A stretch of DNA of 64,000 nucleotides from an uncultured Granulosicoccaceae bacterium (GTDB taxonomy: Bacteria > Pseudomonadota > Gammaproteobacteria > Granulosicoccales > Granulosicoccaceae): positions 62,001 to 126,000 of the forward strand of contig CALGLE010000048.1 of NCBI GenBank assembly GCA_937930305.1, in the 5' to 3' direction. Below, piece after piece: positions 9,559 through 17,287 of this stretch. How positions within the stretch are numbered: position 1 is the first letter of the stretch; every line of letters begins with the position of its first letter. The translations under genes and the position numbers were made by a program. Under the pieces are notes generated by a model. It ran no database searches and was not told the origin of the DNA. It saw only the letters and a list, made by a program, of their open reading frames with translations.

Positions 9559-9987
9559 CTAAGCCTGACGCAGCTTGGCGATTCCACCCACTTGTGACCA
9601 AACTTCTGCACGATACAGCTGCGAAACCGGCGGTTGCAGCGAGGCGACCCAATCCCTTTCCCCTCGAGCAAGCCAATTCGTTTCACTGACCAAGACACCC
9701 TGTGCCCCACATTGGAACGCTAGGCTTACCTGATCGGGCAGTAAATCCCCACCCAGCCAAACATTCACCGGTACGGACTTTCTTGCAGTCAACGACCCCA
9801 GCAAAGAAAACGCTCTTCCATCTGCGCTGCTGGGTAACTCAAGTAACACCACTTGATCACTGGCCAGTGATGCAACTTGATCGAGAGCGCTTTCGGGTGC
9901 ACTGGCGTCCACCAGGGCTAGCAAGGCGAATTCTTGCGCATCCACGTCGCGGATAGAGCCATCAACACTAAGCAGTTTGTGCGACAT
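9559..9987 (-). CDS. DUF934 protein, sulfite reductase-associated
   Basis: A short protein whose core (LLELPSSADGRAFSLLGSL, then GGDLLPDQVSLAFQCGAQG) matches DUF934, a family nearly always found beside CysI-type sulfite reductases. An accessory role in assimilatory sulfite reduction is likely, but its biochemistry is unknown to me. I start it at the ATG at 9987, the second of two adjacent ATGs, because GGAG lies 6 bases before it; an ATG at 9999 is also in frame. It overlaps the end of cysI by 20 bases, which suggests coupled translation. It is the last gene of the operon. Confidence 0.75.
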   Translation of the reverse strand: MSHKLLSVDGSIRDVDAQEFALLALVDASAPESALDQVASLASDQVVLLELPSSADGRAFSLLGSLTARKSVPVNVWLGGDLLPDQVSLAFQCGAQGVLVSETNWLARGERDWVASLQPPVSQLYRAEVWSQVGGIAKLRQA

Positions 9988-11680
9988 CATCTTCTCCATA
10001 AATCACGGCCTTATACGGTGCTTTCCCTAGCCTTTGATAGGTTTGATTAAAGGTTTCACCTTGCGCACGCTCTTTGACGTAAAAATGAACGATACGCTCA
10101 ACCGTCGGTGCCACCGATTCGGCAGAGATTCCTGGGCCCATACGATCTCCGACTCGGGCGTTTTGATCACTCTGACCACCTAAGGTGATCTGATAATTTT
10201 CCACACCGGCTCGATCTAAACCCAACACACCGATATTGGCTACATGATGGTGAGCACAGGCGTTTATACACCCAGATATATTGACGCTGACACCGCTCGC
10301 ATCCACTTCCGATTGTTTTACTTGAGTGGCAATTTCTTGCGCGATTGGAATGGAACGCGCCGTGGCTAAGGCGCAATAGTCTAGACCGGGGCACGCGATA
10401 ATGTCACTGGGCAAGTCGATGTTGCTGGTTGCCACGCCAGCCGAGTGTAAGGCTCGCCAAACGGTATACAAATCTCGAATACGAATGTGTGGCAACACCA
10501 CGTTTTGTCGATGAGTAATACGAATTTCATCATGACCATACTGCTTCGCCAACTTTGCCATTTCACGCATCTGCGCAGATGTCGCATCCCCTGGGATATC
10601 ACCGTGTGTTTTTAATGAGATAACAACACTGGCATAACCGCCCTGCTGGTGTTCTTTAACACATTGCGCAAGCCAATGAGACCAAGCAGTTCGTTGATTT
10701 GCTGGCACCTCTGCCCCTTGCTGCAAAAGCGTTAATCGATTGGGCCAAGCTTGTCGCTCTGACTCAGGTACCGCGTCGTTGTCGCTGTATTCAGGAGTAG
10801 TAAAACGGCCCACAATGCGTTGATAGTCTTCAAGTGAAGTTGCAAATGCGGTTTTGTCAATCGCATTAAACGCTTCTTCTACTTGAGCCTGCAGGGTTTC
10901 AATGCCGGTTTCAGCCAGTAATATCTTTATGCGGGCTTTGTATTTATTATCTCGACGTCCATGCAGATTGTACACGCGTAAAATAGCTTCTAAGTAAGGC
11001 AGTAAATCAACCAGTGCAACGCCTTCTTTAAACCGTTGGGCAATTTTAGGGGTACGTCCCTGCCCACCACCAACCCAAACATCCGCAATGGTTTCGCCCG
11101 ATGCGTTTTTCTTAAGTCGAATGCCGATATCGTGCAGTTTTATAGCCGCTCTATCGTTTGCACTGCCAGTTATCGCAAATTTAAATTTACGCGGTAAATA
11201 TCTAAATTCCGGGTGCAAAGTGCTCCACTGACGTAACCACTCAGCAATCGGTCGAGGGTCCACCTCTTCATCTGCAGCAACGCCAGCGAAAGGATCGGTG
11301 GTGATGTTTCGAATACAGTTGCCACTGGTCTGTATAGCGTGCATCTGAACGGCTGCCAGTGCTTCTAGAATGTCTGGGGTTTCAACAAGTTTTGGCCAAT
11401 TAAACTGAATATTTTGCCGTGTTGTAAAATGCCCATACCCTTTGTCGTACTGATCAGCAATATCAGCCAGTGCGGTCATTTGGTCAGCCGACAGCACACC
11501 GTAGGGGATAGCAACGCGCAGCATATAAGCGTGTAATTGCAAATACAAACCGTTCATCAACCGTAACGGTTTAAATTCCTCTTCACTTAAAGCACCACTT
11601 AGCCGGCGTTGCACCTGATCTCGAAACTCAGCGCAACGCTGATCGACTAGTTTTTGATCATACTCATCGTATTGATACAT
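9968..11680 (-). CDS. cysI: Assimilatory sulfite (nitrite/sulfite) reductase, siroheme [4Fe-4S] subunit
   Basis: 570 residues with two ferredoxin-like half domains (GYGHFTTRQNIQFNWP near residue 85 and its repeat DEIRITHRQNVVLPHIR). The siroheme and cluster site is intact: CPGLDYC (C-X5-C) and SGCINACAHHH (C-X3-C). It reduces sulfite to sulfide with six electrons. There is no CysJ flavoprotein nearby. The ferredoxin-NADP reductase three genes upstream suggests electrons arrive through ferredoxin or flavodoxin. Gene order on the minus strand is fnr, DUF2849, cysI, DUF934. A GGAG lies about 10 bases before the ATG. Nitrite reduction cannot be excluded from sequence, but the DUF2849/DUF934 context favours sulfite. 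Confidence 0.9.
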   Translation of the reverse strand: MYQYDEYDQKLVDQRCAEFRDQVQRRLSGALSEEEFKPLRLMNGLYLQLHAYMLRVAIPYGVLSADQMTALADIADQYDKGYGHFTTRQNIQFNWPKLVETPDILEALAAVQMHAIQTSGNCIRNITTDPFAGVAADEEVDPRPIAEWLRQWSTLHPEFRYLPRKFKFAITGSANDRAAIKLHDIGIRLKKNASGETIADVWVGGGQGRTPKIAQRFKEGVALVDLLPYLEAILRVYNLHGRRDNKYKARIKILLAETGIETLQAQVEEAFNAIDKTAFATSLEDYQRIVGRFTTPEYSDNDAVPESERQAWPNRLTLLQQGAEVPANQRTAWSHWLAQCVKEHQQGGYASVVISLKTHGDIPGDATSAQMREMAKLAKQYGHDEIRITHRQNVVLPHIRIRDLYTVWRALHSAGVATSNIDLPSDIIACPGLDYCALATARSIPIAQEIATQVKQSEVDASGVSVNISGCINACAHHHVANIGVLGLDRAGVENYQITLGGQSDQNARVGDRMGPGISAESVAPTVERIVHFYVKERAQGETFNQTYQRLGKAPYKAVIYGEDDVAQTA

Positions 11681-11706
11681 GATTCATGTCTCCGTAGACA
11701 TAACGA

Positions 11707-12012
11707 CTACGACTGATTTTGAAGAAAGTTAATGCTCGGGCCATCCACACGCAATCGTTCTCGAATGTGCGTGGGTTCTCCCGTACTTGCGGCATCTACA
11801 AGATAAGCACCGACAATAAGATTCTCTTGCTCCGCAGCGGCTGCAATGCTTAATGCTTTCTGCGCTAGGTCGTCGTTATCGATACGCCAACTGTGCGACA
11901 CTTGCGTTGTCCATTCACCCGACTCGGTCAGATACACAGTTAGACCACTGCGTAAATCATTCGCCAACAATAAAGCGCAGTCTTTAATTTTTTTCACGTC
12001 GTGAGTTGCCAT
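11707..12012 (-). CDS. DUF2849 protein, sulfite reductase-associated
   Basis: 101 residues with the DUF2849 outline: an N-terminal strand pair (ANDLRSGLTVYLTESGEW), a helical AAAAEQENLIVGAYLVDA segment and the C-terminal THIRERLRVDGPSINF. The family is typically located immediately upstream of cysI, as here. Its function is unknown; a role in siroheme delivery or enzyme regulation is only a guess. It begins 2 bases after the fnr stop codon, so it is certainly in the same operon. Confidence 0.8.
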   Translation of the reverse strand: MATHDVKKIKDCALLLANDLRSGLTVYLTESGEWTTQVSHSWRIDNDDLAQKALSIAAAAEQENLIVGAYLVDAASTGEPTHIRERLRVDGPSINFLQNQS

Positions 12013-12014
12013 AG

Positions 12015-13085
12015 TTAAGCCGCTATTTCATCGTCGCTGAAGGGGTTGTCAACACCCAAACGCTCATGCATCAGTGTGCTGGTCGTGGTGTATTGCAATG
12101 AGGCTTTCTTACCAGGGTTCAGCTGCTCTTTAATCGCAAACGCTGCCAGGGCTGCCTCATGAAAACCGCTAAGAATCAATTTCTTTTTACCGGGATACCA
12201 ATTGATATCACCAATGGCGTAAAACCCAGCTTGATCGGTTTGGAATTTTTCAGTGTCCACAACAAACTGGTTTTTCTTGCGAGTAGCAGGCCACTCGGCC
12301 ATAGGCCCGAGTTTGGGAGACAAACCAAAGAACACCAGTAAGTGATCCAACTCCACTCGCCGAGTAATGCCGTCTAATGACGTCACATCAATCGATTGAA
12401 GGTCTGTTTTTTCTAGTGATTCATTCCCACTGTCCAACGCTGTGACGTTACCGGTTAAGAATTGCATCTCTAATGCATCGCAATGTGCCATCAGTTTCTC
12501 AACAGAAACAGGGGCCGCTTTAAAATGCTCAGAGCGATGAATCAACACAACACTGTTCGCAACACCACGTAAATTCAATGCCCAATCCAAGGCAGAGTCC
12601 CCTCCACCTAAAATAACCACATCCTTATCTCGATGAATTTCCGGATCTTTAATCGAGTAGAAAACGCTTTCACCATCACGCTGCGGGACGCCGGGCACTT
12701 TCAACCTTACCGGTTCAAAAGCACCCACACCACCGGCGACGATAACTGCGGCTGTGTTGAATTGGGTTCCTTTGTCCGTGGTCAGTAACCAACGATCGTC
12801 GTCGGTTCGCTTAACCTGCTGAACCTGCTGCGAAAAATGAAACGTCGGTGCAAACGGCATCGCTTGCTTCATCAAATTGTCCACCAATTCCTGCGCGCCA
12901 ATGACCGGCAAGGCGGGGATGTCATAAATCGGTTTGTCTGGATAGAGCTCGGCACATTGGCCACCGGGCTTATCCAGCGCTTCGATAACGTGCGCTTTCA
13001 GTCCAAGTAACCCTAATTCGAATATCTGAAATAAACCGCAGGGGCCGGCTCCAACAATGACAACATCCGTTTCGATTTGGCGCAT
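12015..13085 (-). CDS. Ferredoxin/flavodoxin-NADP reductase, thioredoxin reductase-like (YumC type)
   Basis: 356 residues with two Rossmann folds. The FAD site is VIVGAGPCGLFQIFELG near the N-terminus and the NAD(P) site is VVILGGGDSALDWALNL near residue 160. The redox CxxC of thioredoxin reductase is absent, as in the Bacillus YumC-type ferredoxin-NADP reductases. FYAIGDINWYPGKKKLILSGFHEAALAA supplies the usual C-terminal FAD contacts. It probably feeds NADPH electrons to a ferredoxin serving CysI. It is the first gene of the sulfite operon and is divergent from the Lrp regulator over 136 bases. Confidence 0.85.
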   Translation of the reverse strand: MRQIETDVVIVGAGPCGLFQIFELGLLGLKAHVIEALDKPGGQCAELYPDKPIYDIPALPVIGAQELVDNLMKQAMPFAPTFHFSQQVQQVKRTDDDRWLLTTDKGTQFNTAAVIVAGGVGAFEPVRLKVPGVPQRDGESVFYSIKDPEIHRDKDVVILGGGDSALDWALNLRGVANSVVLIHRSEHFKAAPVSVEKLMAHCDALEMQFLTGNVTALDSGNESLEKTDLQSIDVTSLDGITRRVELDHLLVFFGLSPKLGPMAEWPATRKKNQFVVDTEKFQTDQAGFYAIGDINWYPGKKKLILSGFHEAALAAFAIKEQLNPGKKASLQYTTTSTLMHERLGVDNPFSDDEIAA

Positions 13086-13131
13086 GGGTGGAAAAACTCG
13101 CTACAAAGGTGAATAATCTGACCGCACTTTG

Positions 13132-13216
13132 GAATATTGTTTCGACTATGGCAATATAAAGTGAATATTTATGACATTTATCCGCTAAAAACACTTTTCT
13201 TTAGAATATTATTCTA
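13132..13216. promoter_or_regulatory. Candidate Lrp/AsnC operator array between sulfite operon and its regulator
   Basis: The heptamer GAATATT occurs three times in the same orientation at 13132, 13163 and 13204, spaced 31 and 41 bases (about three and four helical turns). The last copy lies inside a perfect palindrome, TAGAATATTATTCTA, at 13202-13216, which ends 5 bases before the lrp ATG. Lrp-type octamers wrap DNA over phased A/T-rich sites, so this fits autoregulation and control of the divergent operon. Binding is inferred. Confidence 0.45.
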
Positions 13217-13221
13217 TTTCT

Positions 13222-13698
13222 ATGAAAGATAAACGAACACCAGTAACCCTAGATTCCACCGATCTGGAACTCCTCAGGGCTTTACAGCTGGACGCGTCTG
13301 CATCCATGGAGCTTCTGGCCTCTCAAGTGGGGGCTTCGAAAACAGCCGTTTGGAATCGTGTGAAGCGATTACAGAAAGACGGGGTCATTCAAAGACAAGT
13401 GGCGATCTTGAGCCCGACCCTGGTCGGTTTACCTGAAACGTTTTTTATCGCCGTGAAAACCAATCAGCACGAGGAAGGATGGCTGAAACGTTTCGATGCC
13501 GTTATGCACAAGCATCCTGAAATAGTCGAAGTGCATCGATTGGCGGGCGACACGGATTATCTGATCAAGGTGCAGGTGTCATCAACACAAGCCTTCGATC
13601 AATTATACAAAGCCATGGTGGCTGAAATAGATTTGTATAGCGTGACTTCCAGCCTATCGATGGAAGTGCTTAAATATGAGACGGCGTTGCCGGTGTAG
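13222..13698 (+). CDS. Lrp/AsnC family transcriptional regulator
   Basis: 158 residues. The N-terminal winged HTH covers about residues 10-70 (LDSTDLELLRALQLDASAS, then GASKTAVWNRVKRLQKDGVI). A RAM ligand-binding domain follows (VEVHRLAGDTDYLIKVQVSS). It is divergent from the fnr-cysI operon, with candidate operator repeats between them. I infer that it controls sulfite assimilation in response to a small effector, perhaps a sulfur amino acid. The gene ends inside the 3' end of the convergent cbiX-type gene (overlap 13670-13698). Confidence 0.85.
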   Translation: MKDKRTPVTLDSTDLELLRALQLDASASMELLASQVGASKTAVWNRVKRLQKDGVIQRQVAILSPTLVGLPETFFIAVKTNQHEEGWLKRFDAVMHKHPEIVEVHRLAGDTDYLIKVQVSSTQAFDQLYKAMVAEIDLYSVTSSLSMEVLKYETALPV

Positions 13699-14062
13699 TG
13701 GCTCGATCGGCTAATTGCACCAGAATCCCAGGGAGCTGATCAGCAGCTCCTAAGTAATCACTGACTGTGAATTGCACTGACGGATGTTTAAGCCGCGCAG
13801 CTTTTAACGCATCAGGAATATCACTAGCCACATGCGCGCCGCGAGCTAAGAAATATGGCACACACAAGATATGTGTTTCACCTGCGACGACCAGCGCATC
13901 AATCGCTGTTTCTATGGACGGCTCAGCCAATTCTAAAAAAGCACATTCTACGCGAGCATACTGCTCACCGGCTAGCGCTTGAACTTTCGACGTGAGCGCT
14001 CGAATTTCTTCGTTAGATTCGGCACGACGACTACCATGCGCAATGAGCAGCAGAGAATTCAT
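13670..14062 (-). CDS. Sirohydrochlorin chelatase, CbiX/SirB short form
   Basis: About 130 residues, the length of single-domain CbiX(S)/SirB chelatases. Visible are the N-terminal LLLIAHGSRR with the metal/catalytic His, and CVPYFLARGAHVASDIP with a second His. It inserts Fe (for siroheme) or Co (for cobalamin) into sirohydrochlorin. Next to a siroheme-dependent sulfite reductase, the iron role is the more likely. I used the ATG at 14062; a TTG at 14089 would add nine residues without homology. Its 3' end overlaps the convergent lrp gene by 29 bases. Residues after SDYLGA are poorly conserved. Confidence 0.8.
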   Translation of the reverse strand: MNSLLLIAHGSRRAESNEEIRALTSKVQALAGEQYARVECAFLELAEPSIETAIDALVVAGETHILCVPYFLARGAHVASDIPDALKAARLKHPSVQFTVSDYLGAADQLPGILVQLADRATTPATPSHI

Positions 14063-14116
14063 TTCAGATCTAAACCTTGTGGTCGGCAATAGTCAATGGA
14101 TGGAGAACAAGCAGGC

Positions 14117-14824
14117 TTATGTCAGCAGCCAACCGCCATCCACATCTACTGTTGTACCGGTTACGAACTCGTTTTGGATCAAAAACATCAGAGCCGCGGC
14201 AACTTCATCGGCTTGCCCTGGCCGTGGAATTAAGTTTTTCGCGGTCATGTTGGTGTAAGCGGTGTCCCGCTCCTTGCCCTGCAGAGGCACCATGGGCGTA
14301 TCAATGGTGCCAGGAGATACCACATTAATTCTTTTGGGTGCAATTTCGCCGGCTATGGCTCGGGCAAAAGCTTCGACCGAACCACCCACCGAACTCAAGG
14401 CTATTTGTCCCGGCCGGCAACAACGAGCCGGTGCGCCACTGACAAGCACAACACAACCATCATCAGGCAGATGAGCGGTGCCATGGCGCACCACATTGGC
14501 ATATCCCCATAGCTTGTCAAAGGAGCCCTTGAAGCCCTGCATATCCATGCTTAAAAAGGGTCCTATTGCTCTATTACCCCCCGTAGCGGCAGACACCAAA
14601 ATGTCGTAAGGCGCCTCGGCATTGCACAAAGCCTCAACTTCGGCCTCATTGGTAACATCACAGGCAACCAGCTTCACACCTTCTGGAACCGAATCGCTGG
14701 CTTTTTCTGGATTGCGACTTACCGCAACAACGGAAGCTCCGTCCGCAACCAAGCGCACAACCGTTGCTAACCCAATGCCAGAGGTTCCGCCAAAAACTAG
14801 AGCTTTTCGATTTTTGATATCCAC
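14117..14824 (-). CDS. SDR-family protein lacking the Tyr-Lys catalytic pair
   Basis: 235 residues with a normal short-chain dehydrogenase cofactor site (ALVFGGTSGIGLATVVRL) and the VVSPGTIDTPMVP segment. Ser of the triad may be present in VVLVSGAPARCC. The region that should contain YxxxK reads GQIALSSVGGSVEAFARAI, with no Tyr and no Lys. The C-terminal TGTTVDVDGGWLLT is standard. It is therefore either an atypical SDR with another mechanism or a binding/regulatory protein. The start is a GTG preceded by GGGA at 8 bases. Upstream and downstream genes do not suggest a pathway. Confidence 0.75.
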   Translation of the reverse strand: MDIKNRKALVFGGTSGIGLATVVRLVADGASVVAVSRNPEKASDSVPEGVKLVACDVTNEAEVEALCNAEAPYDILVSAATGGNRAIGPFLSMDMQGFKGSFDKLWGYANVVRHGTAHLPDDGCVVLVSGAPARCCRPGQIALSSVGGSVEAFARAIAGEIAPKRINVVSPGTIDTPMVPLQGKERDTAYTNMTAKNLIPRPGQADEVAAALMFLIQNEFVTGTTVDVDGGWLLT

Positions 14825-14910
14825 AATGATTTTCCCAAGGGTTAAACGAACGTGTTCTATGCGTATCAGGATACCGCGTCAGCATTATTCTGTGTGATTT
14901 GGGCAATGGC

Positions 14911-15837
14911 TCAGAGTAGGAGCTTGGCTAACACCGTTTGAACGTGCACCTGCGGACGAAAAACCACATAACCCGTGTGATGATGCAGGTGCAATTTTAT
15001 ACCTGCTGCTTTTAATTGATATGGCCTCAGCACATCAGCGTCACAGCCCGTTGCTTTACACGTCTGAATGGATTCAGGCACCCAACGAAACCAACGTTGC
15101 CAAAAGAAAGATGACAATCCTTGCGAAGGCCAATAGCCAATAAAATTCGCAACATCCCAAAGTGTTTGAAGACTGGCTTCATGCTCTGCCAGTATGGGTA
15201 GCAGGTTTTCTAGTGGGAAGTGATTGGCCGTGGCGTGGGTGATTTCTGCCCTTTGCGGTTCAGCTACCATGTCACCGTTTACCCAAGCGGGTATGAGATC
15301 AAATAACAATTTCAATCCATACTCTGTATTTGCCTTAACAGCCAAAGCCGATTTGGATATAGCTGATGGGCGTTTAAAACTGCGTTGGCCTAAAACATCT
15401 CCAGCATCGACTTGCTCACTTAATACATGTAACGACACGCCTATGTCAGGTTCACCATGAAGTACTTGCCATAACAACGGGTTTCCCCCTCGATACGCTG
15501 GTAGCAATGAATGATGTAAGTTGACGCCTCCGTATTTTAGCCCTTGAATCATACGCATTGGCAAAATTGGCACCGAGTGAGTGATCAGTAGTTCAGCACG
15601 CCATTGAACGAGATACTCGGCTACGGTATGAATGTTGTTGCGCGATACCGTGGCGTATTGGAAACCCTGCTTAGCACAGTAACGTGCGCAATCCGATCCT
15701 CTTTTTTTGTTTTTAGTACGGGTGCGATGCGTGATTTCAATAATACCGACTGGGCATTCAGGAAAGTGATGGAACGCCGAGCTAATTTCATTAAGCCCAG
15801 AAACCGCTAGCACTATTCGAGCATATTTTGAATTCAC
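14911..15837 (-). CDS. Formyltransferase-family protein (Fmt/ArnA-like fold)
   Basis: 308 residues. The centre carries the formyltransferase core: GGVNLHHSLLPAYRGGNPLL with the catalytic Asn and His, and LSEQVDAGDVLGQRSF with the Asp. This fits N10-formyltetrahydrofolate-dependent transfer to an amine. The N-terminus (VLAVSGLNEISSAF) and the C-terminal 100 residues are unlike tRNA(Met) formyltransferase, so it is probably not Fmt. The GTG start shares its first base with the TAG stop of the EamA gene (TAGTG), so translation is likely coupled. It is the last gene of a repair operon, which gives no clear substrate. Confidence 0.7.
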   Translation of the reverse strand: MNSKYARIVLAVSGLNEISSAFHHFPECPVGIIEITHRTRTKNKKRGSDCARYCAKQGFQYATVSRNNIHTVAEYLVQWRAELLITHSVPILPMRMIQGLKYGGVNLHHSLLPAYRGGNPLLWQVLHGEPDIGVSLHVLSEQVDAGDVLGQRSFKRPSAISKSALAVKANTEYGLKLLFDLIPAWVNGDMVAEPQRAEITHATANHFPLENLLPILAEHEASLQTLWDVANFIGYWPSQGLSSFFWQRWFRWVPESIQTCKATGCDADVLRPYQLKAAGIKLHLHHHTGYVVFRPQVHVQTVLAKLLL

Positions 15838-16754
15838 TAAACCGTACGATGTGTCGAATTAACTTTTCGCTTTGGGATAATTTGCAAAGCGAGTGAACTG
15901 CCTAGCACGATGACGGCTCCCGCCAAAAGCATTTTCATTGTCACCGGCTCACTTAGGAACAGGGCTCCAAATATAACGGCGAATAACGGCACCACAAACA
16001 CCACAGTAACAGCCAATGGAGCGCCAATATTTTCTATCAATCGAAAAAACAACACATATGCCAAGCCGGTGCAAAACACGCCAAGCGCAATGGTTGATGC
16101 CCAAGCTGTGGCAGAAATCGAATGACTGGGCCACCAAATTAAAGTGGGAACGATAAGCAGTAGTGTTGCGCCGATTTGGCTGTTCGTCGCATTAATTAAT
16201 GGGTCGGTGTTGGGAAGGTATTTTTTAGCAAAATTTGCAGCGAGCCCATAAAAAGTGGTGGCCAGAACCCCTGCGCCAATCGCAAGCAAACTCTCCCGAC
16301 TACTCATAGCAACAGTATCTGAGCCTGTGAAAACCAGTAATGCAACACCAATAAAACCGATCAAGAGTCCTACACTTTGCCAAGACGTTAATGCAGAACG
16401 CAGCCATAACCACCCAATCAACGCGCTCCAAAAAGGCACTAGCGCGTTAACGATAGATAGTAAGCCGCTGGTCACGCTGAGCGACGCATAGGCTAACAGT
16501 ACAAAGGGTATCGCCGAATTGAGCACACCGACAGTCATACCCGCTGTCATTTTTTCTGGCAACTTTTTTAACTTCCCAAACCACCACAGTAAAATAATTA
16601 ATGTGACCGCACCGATGGAGCAACGCAAACCAACCAAAGCGAATGGACCAAATTCTGGAGCGGCGATGCGCATAAAAAGAAACGATGCGCCCCACAAGGC
16701 GGATAGCATTAGGTGATCCACTAAATCAGAGAAGGCCAGCGGTTTAAAGTCCAA
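15837..16754 (-). CDS. EamA/DMT-superfamily transporter
   Basis: 305 residues with about ten transmembrane helices and the usual duplicated EamA halves (LSALWGASFLFMRIAAPEFG at the start, then a second repeat from about residue 150). It probably exports or imports a small metabolite; specificity cannot be inferred. The reading begins at a TTG, chosen because GGAG lies 8 bases before it inside the last codons of ogt. An ATG at 16709 is an alternative that would cut residues before helix 1. The gap to ogt is 5 bases. Confidence 0.8.
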   Translation of the reverse strand: MDFKPLAFSDLVDHLMLSALWGASFLFMRIAAPEFGPFALVGLRCSIGAVTLIILLWWFGKLKKLPEKMTAGMTVGVLNSAIPFVLLAYASLSVTSGLLSIVNALVPFWSALIGWLWLRSALTSWQSVGLLIGFIGVALLVFTGSDTVAMSSRESLLAIGAGVLATTFYGLAANFAKKYLPNTDPLINATNSQIGATLLLIVPTLIWWPSHSISATAWASTIALGVFCTGLAYVLFFRLIENIGAPLAVTVVFVVPLFAVIFGALFLSEPVTMKMLLAGAVIVLGSSLALQIIPKRKVNSTHRTV

Positions 16755-16759
16755 ACCAA

Positions 16760-17287
16760 CTACTCCGAAAAATCCAACTGGGCAGACGTTGCTCGGCTCT
16801 CAACCCTTGCGTTCTCTAGAGTGAGTAACGATCGTTTTCTATCTAGCCCACCCGCGTATCCGGTTAACGAGCCATTGGCACCAACCACTCGGTGACACGG
16901 GATCAATAAGGAGATCGGATTACGACCGACTGCGGCGGCTACAGCTCGCACCGCTTTGGCTTTACCCAATTGGTTTGCTAAGCCGCCATAGGTTATGGTC
17001 TGCCCACTGGGTACGGTGAGCAATGCCTTCCACACTGTTTGCTGAAAGTCTGTGCCGCTTGGCTCAAACGTAAGGTCAGACACGTCGGGAACTTCGGCGT
17101 TAAAGTACGCTGTTAACCACTTAATCGTTTCGCTTAACACAATCGATGATTGTCGATTTTTAGTTGCACTAAATGACTCTGGCGCATACTTTTGATCGAA
17201 AAACCATACGCCCGTTAGCGCGTGTTCATTGGCCTGTAAAAGTAGCTCCCCCAACGGAGAATTCCAACGTTGTCGATAGTCGTTCAT
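16760..17287 (-). CDS. ogt: Methylated-DNA-[protein]-cysteine S-methyltransferase
   Basis: 175 residues when started at the ATG at 17287, which forms an ATGA overlap with the upstream stop codon. The acceptor site is the canonical IPCHRVVG. The preceding TYGGLANQLGKAKAVRAVAAAVGRN supplies the HTH and Arg finger, and GYAGGLDRKRSLLTLE completes the active site. It removes O6-methyl or alkyl groups from guanine (and O4-alkylthymine) by suicide transfer. The position directly after an Ada/AlkA fusion makes an alkylation-damage operon. Confidence 0.92.
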   Translation of the reverse strand: MNDYRQRWNSPLGELLLQANEHALTGVWFFDQKYAPESFSATKNRQSSIVLSETIKWLTAYFNAEVPDVSDLTFEPSGTDFQQTVWKALLTVPSGQTITYGGLANQLGKAKAVRAVAAAVGRNPISLLIPCHRVVGANGSLTGYAGGLDRKRSLLTLENARVESRATSAQLDFSE

